A stretch of 64,000 bases of DNA. Origin: Amoebidium appalachense (Eukaryota > Ichthyosporea). The position numbers were made by a program, and so were the translations under genes. Under the pieces are notes generated by a model that saw nothing but the letters and a program-made list of their open reading frames with translations, was not told the DNA's origin and searched no databases. Positions 59,677 to 64,000 of the stretch are shown here, in pieces (within the stretch, counting starts at the first letter, position 1; every line of letters starts with the position of its first letter). The stretch spans positions 8,184,001 through 8,248,000 of the forward strand of contig CAVNZM010000007.1 of NCBI GenBank assembly GCA_963693365.1, in the 5' to 3' direction.

Positions 59677-62600
59677 CATGAGTGATATGTGTGTGTCGTG
59701 TTAGAGATAGAGCACTGTGTGTGTGTGTGTGTGTGCGTGCGTGCGTGTGTTTGTGTGGGTGGGTGGATGGGAGGAGGAGGAGGAAGGGGGGGGAGGGGGG
59801 GGGGGGGGGGGAGGAGGGGGGTCAGCATGTGAATACATGCAGTCAGCTGGCCGGTTCCCCCATGGCCCCCTAAACGGGCATTTTTCAATGCCACTAGCCG
59901 AAACACACATCTGGTGCATATTTACGTGGCTGGGGAGATGAAAAAGAAAGTGGGGTGGTGCCCAGAGGTTGTGTAGAATGGCAGATGGCACGACGCAAAC
60001 TCGTGACGTGGGCTTTGCCAGGAAACCACACGGGGAGAACGTTGGTTGACAAAGTTTTTCGAAGCACACTGAGCATCCCGTCACAGAAACGGAAGTTGAG
60101 AAGCCGTTCACAGAGGTTGGTGTGTGTGTGGCCAGCGGGCATGTATGCAGATAAAAGTACAAAAAAACGTGGAGAAGCACTGCACAGCACATGAACAAAT
60201 GACCGGGGCGGTGCGGGCGGGTTGGGGGGGGGGGGGGGGGGGGGGGGGTAGCCAAAACGAAAACATCTCGTGACCGGTAATTGCCACATACAGAGAGCAG
60301 AAGAGGGAAAGGGGGGGAGGGGGGGGGGGGGGAGGAAGGGGCGGAAGGACATACTTCCGAGCAAGTCACCAACTCTCAAGTTGATGCGGGAAGCCTTGGA
60401 CGAGTAGGTTGGTCCGATGCCCTTCTTGGTGGTGCCGATGCTGTGTGAGACGCAGGGAAGCGTTAACATGGAGCGCCAGAAACGGGGCTTGATATGGGGA
60501 TATCGACAAATGAAAAACACAAACACTCGAAGTATGTGCATGTGCTGAGCTATTGACCCAGGGTCAAATATGCATTTCATTTTTGCTTTTCGGATATCTT
60601 GCTTGAGGCAGTAAAAAACCAATGTTGTCGCCTCGTGCTCACCACCATCCTTCTCTCCGACCCCTCCATTCCCACCTCCCCCTCCCCCATCCCCCCCAAC
60701 CACCACCACTATACACACACCCACACACACCTACACGCCCCTCCCCCCCCCCCTCCCTCCTCCCCACACACACACCTTTTACTCTCTCTCCCCCATTTCC
60801 TTCTTCATCTTACCTTGTTCGGGTCAAACTTAATAACAAGAACATGGCATTTTCATACTCAACTACATATCTACACCAAAAGAGTCCGACTTTAGGGAAC
60901 GAAAAGAAGAACAGTTGAGCAACCAACGACGCATGAAAAACATGCATGTGCATATGCCCCGACAGCAACACACATAGTCCAGGCATATTTATCCCATATG
61001 TGTGCAGGTAGGTACTCCTAAAGGACCCAAACCCTACCTCTTTCCACCCTTCTCCTCCTCCTGCAGACCGTCAATCTCCTGGTGGAAGTTGAACACAATG
61101 TGTGCCCGCTCGGAAATGAGCAGCCGATCTTGCCAGCCCCTCAGACCTGCACACGTTTCCAGATCAATACTCGCCTTTGCCTTTGGGGCCAAGCCATAAC
61201 ATGCCCCCGGCTCGCAATTCTGTGTATGGTATTGCCCATTCTCACCCCACTCCGCCCCCTTCTCCTCGCCCCCTCCCCCCCCCCCTCCCCCCCCCCCCCC
61301 CCTTCCCCCCTGCGCCCACCACCACGACCACCACTACCTTCCCAACTAATTTATTTCGTTCTCCATTCTGCTTCCAGTCGCCAATGACCCTCCAGTTCAC
61401 TGCTGCCACCACGACCACTTTAGGTGCTTTCTCCTCAAGCTGCCCTCTAGTTTCCATTTTCTCAACACTCATCTTCCCGTCTCCTGACTCCTTCTCCCTC
61501 CCCTTCTTCCCCCCCCCCCCCCCCCCCTTCTCTGATCGCCACACCTCAGCAACAAATGCTGTCTGTTCAGCAACCCCTTCTTCATCCCCCTCCTCTCCTC
61601 TAGCCTCCCCCTCCCCCTCCCCCTTCCCCCACAACCGTACACACAAGCAGATACACCAACCCAGCTTTATCTTTCTGCCCCGTGCCCCGGGCCTTGGCAT
61701 CACACACACACACATACACACACACTCTCTCTCCCCCCCCCCCCTCCCCCCCCCCTCCCTCCCTCCCTCCGTCTCCCCCACCACCGCCAGCACCTTCCCT
61801 CTCTCCCCCTCCGTCCCCCCCGGCCCCCCCACACACAAACACACACACAGACCCCTTCTCTCCCTCCCTCTCCCTCTCCCTCGTATCTCCTATTCCGTCT
61901 TCATTTCTCGCCACTACAACCTACACCACAGAAAGCACACAACCTAACAACGCCTGAGCCACGCACTCTCAGAAGTTTTCGCCCATGCTTCCAGTCAGAC
62001 CTAGTTCATAGCGATTCGGCGTAAAAGGCTTCAAAATGTTTTCAGCAGATCCAACGACCACATCAAAACACGTACCCTTTGCCTCGTTCTTTTCGGCCTC
62101 CTCGAACAGAGACTGAATGTGGATGACCACACCGTTACCGATCACAGACTTGGCATGTTCGTGAATGATGCCACTGGGAAGGATGTGGAAGTCGTACTTC
62201 ACTCCGTTTGTCACGATAGTGTGGCCAGCGTTGTTTCCACCCTAAGGAGCTCCTGATCAGTACAGAACACGTGCTTTCTGTTGCCCTTTAAAACGGAAAA
62301 AATATGGGTTACGCCCGACACCTATGTCTTTCGTCTTATCTTGGCAAGACCAGAGATTTGTGTTTGATAATTGGTCCAACAAAAGCAGAGCAAAATAACC
62401 ACTTCTCGGCGTGTTGCACTTACTGAACACGGCACAGCCCTTGCTTCTGAGTTACAGACAATCAGCTCAAGGAACTTATTTTCTTGCCAGAAATGGATCA
62501 TCACCTGCCCATTGAGCCAACAAGTTCCCATAATACTACTTAGAAAAGCAGTAAAAAAAACTGAATTCCTGAAGTCGGTTTGAGTAAGCTTATCAAGCAA

Positions 62601-62796
62601 GAATAAACCACACACAACAAAGATCATGTGCAGTCTCAGAGGGGCGAAAGTTTTGTAAGGAAAGCCTCACCTGGCACCGAGCAATAACATCGCACTCGCC
62701 AGCCAGCATGTCCACAAGCTTGCCCTTGCCCTCGTCTCCCCATTGGCTCCCCAACACCACCACCACCTCCCCCGGTTTCACCACACTTCCCGGCAT
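54114..62796 (-). CDS. ADSS: Adenylosuccinate synthetase, complete, 11 exons
   Basis: The enzyme condenses IMP with aspartate using GTP, the first committed step from IMP to AMP. Exons in sense order: 62671-62796, 62076-62241, 61038-61146, 60355-60440, 59516-59619, 58645-58771, 57683-57837, 57168-57292, 56082-56179, 55291-55440 and 54114-54166 (TGA stop). They sum to 1299 nt and 432 residues, the usual family length, with all phases consistent. Key motifs are in order: [14 protein letters not shown] (residues 16-29; Asp21 corresponds to the E. coli catalytic Asp13), GGNNAGHT across the first splice (His49, equivalent to E. coli His41), [98 protein letters not shown] and a final WIGVGSSRE. The start at 62796 leaves a short, cytosolic-type N-terminus. 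The last exon (53 nt) is separated from the previous one by an intron of about 1.1 kb containing two copies of the interspersed repeat. Confidence 0.96.
54648..55253 (+). repeat. Interspersed element, head-to-tail dimer, second locus
   Basis: Two units (54648-about 55094 and 55095-55253) share the linker and order seen at 29639-30295. They fill most of the last intron of ADSS. A further diverged fragment with ACGAAGTACATATTCGCAAC lies just upstream at about 54530-54610. Confidence 0.88.
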
Positions 62797-63378
62797 GGTT
62801 AGTTGCTGTTGCCCCCGTTCTAGGAGCACACACAAGGTCCTAACTGATGTGGTCACAGTGATGTTGCCAAGTTTTCCCTCGTGCCAAAGCATAGAAGAGA
62901 TGATTGGTCGCAAAAGCATACCATATCGGGAAGTAATGCGCGCTTCTAACTGGGTTATCACGCACCACCTGCCATTTTTGGTTAGCAGCATTGTGGCCAA
63001 AACGATTGCACGGTGCGCGCGATTGCAGATGAAATTTCGTCAACTGCGTATGTTGACAGCGTTTCATGAACACGAGTCAAGGAATAGGAAAGAACACAGA
63101 GAAAGCCTTCCAAGATAGCATTTATGCACAGGAGCAACCCGACGGCACTGCTTTATTGTAGGCACGGAGTTTATTCCTTCTATATTGGCCACGACTGCTT
63201 GCAATTTGTTCCCTGCGGCCATCACTGCCCATTGCATTCATTCCCAGATCCCCCATGGCCGATTGCCGTATGGCAGTGCAGGAACTGCACATAACAGCTG
63301 GCACGAACGCTAACAACGCCAGTGGAACCCTTGCATTTGGTCCCCGCCCCCGCCCCCCCGGCCCCCCCCCCCCCCCCC

Positions 63379-63417
<39 letters not shown>

Positions 63418-63473
63418 GACACACACACACACACTCACTCACTCACTCACTCACTCACACACACAGACACTCA

Positions 63474-63537
<64 letters not shown>

Positions 63538-63571
63538 TACACACACACACTGGCACACACACACCCACACA

Positions 63572-63641
<70 letters not shown>

Positions 63642-64000
63642 TACGCATGTATGCACATTCCCACATGTGCACACACGTGACACACACAAAATCACATGTT
63701 GAACACAACTACCTCCCTCCCCCCCCCCAAACCTTTTTCTCCACCTTCCACCCCGGAGCTTCTCACGTGAAACACACACACAAAGGAACACATAGAACCC
63801 CACCCACCCACCCACCCACCCACCCATCCTCTTCCCATCCCACTCTGGTCCTGGAACTTCTCTCCTTCTTTCTCCTGTATATGCTATGCTGAACGAAAAT
63901 TTCATAGCTTCGAGCTACATCGGCCCTAACCTCCTTCTGCCCATCTTTTTTCCCCAGGCTTTTTCTCATCTCTAAGTCTTCGGTGCACATACCTTTCTCT
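62797..64000. other. Region upstream of ADSS; no gene resolved
   Basis: This presumably includes the ADSS promoter. The stretch 63371-63640 is mostly (AC)n with (CACT)n interruptions. At the right edge, minus strand, AGAGAAAG|GTATGTGC at about 63991-64000 resembles a 5' splice site, so an exon of an unseen upstream gene or an ADSS leader exon may end at 63993. On the plus strand TTTTTTCCCCAG at about 63948-63958 resembles an acceptor. Neither can be confirmed within the window. Confidence 0.3.
63371..63640 (+). repeat. (AC)n arrays with (CACT)n blocks
   Basis: AC arrays are broken by CACT tetramers (about 63432-63460 and 63469-63476) and short spacers, upstream of ADSS. Confidence 0.95.

Overview
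The window is nuclear DNA from an intron-rich eukaryote. Genes are broken into many short exons (about 47 to 350 bp, one of 672 bp) with GT-AG and some GC-AG introns. The introns and spacers are crowded with (GT/AC)n, (GA)n and very long poly-G/poly-C tracts. No bacterial or organellar features were seen. A holozoan protist (for example an ichthyosporean) would fit the gene content, in particular the MDC1/PTIP-like tandem BRCT protein, but this placement is an inference from memory and is weak.

Layout, left to right. (1) 1-3196 or 3259, minus: 5' part of a peptidase-M49-like gene (like the M49 half of plant Nudix hydrolase 3), running off the left edge. (2) 5420-41650, minus: one very long gene that I could assemble into 44 exons, all in frame with one ambiguous acceptor. 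It encodes a coiled-coil protein of about 1628 residues with a complete C-terminal FYVE zinc finger, an EEA1-like arrangement. Two unusual low-complexity exons sit inside it: a Pro/Thr/Glu-rich exon and a 224-residue exon with an 11-residue TQS(E/D) repeat. (3) 43245-48338, minus: a compact MDC1/PTIP-like protein with a tandem BRCT pair and a basic tail. (4) 49162-50138, plus: a two-exon secreted Gly/Tyr-rich protein, divergent from gene 3 across about 820 bp. (5) 51230-51918, minus: two orphan exon-like segments. (6) 52850-53335, minus: an intronless protein with two membrane segments and a Cys-rich loop. (7) 54114-62796, minus: a complete 11-exon adenylosuccinate synthetase of 432 residues. 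No gene was resolved between 62797 and 64000.

The genes have unrelated jobs (endosomal tethering, DNA-damage signalling, purine synthesis, secretion), so there is no operon-like logic. The window's main novelty is structural. C-tracts lie just downstream of a large share of 5' splice sites, (CA)n repeats run directly into the 3' AG, frame-forced GC-AG introns occur, an interspersed element family is always in one orientation and usually capped by poly-G, and the FYVE gene carries a TQS repeat array.
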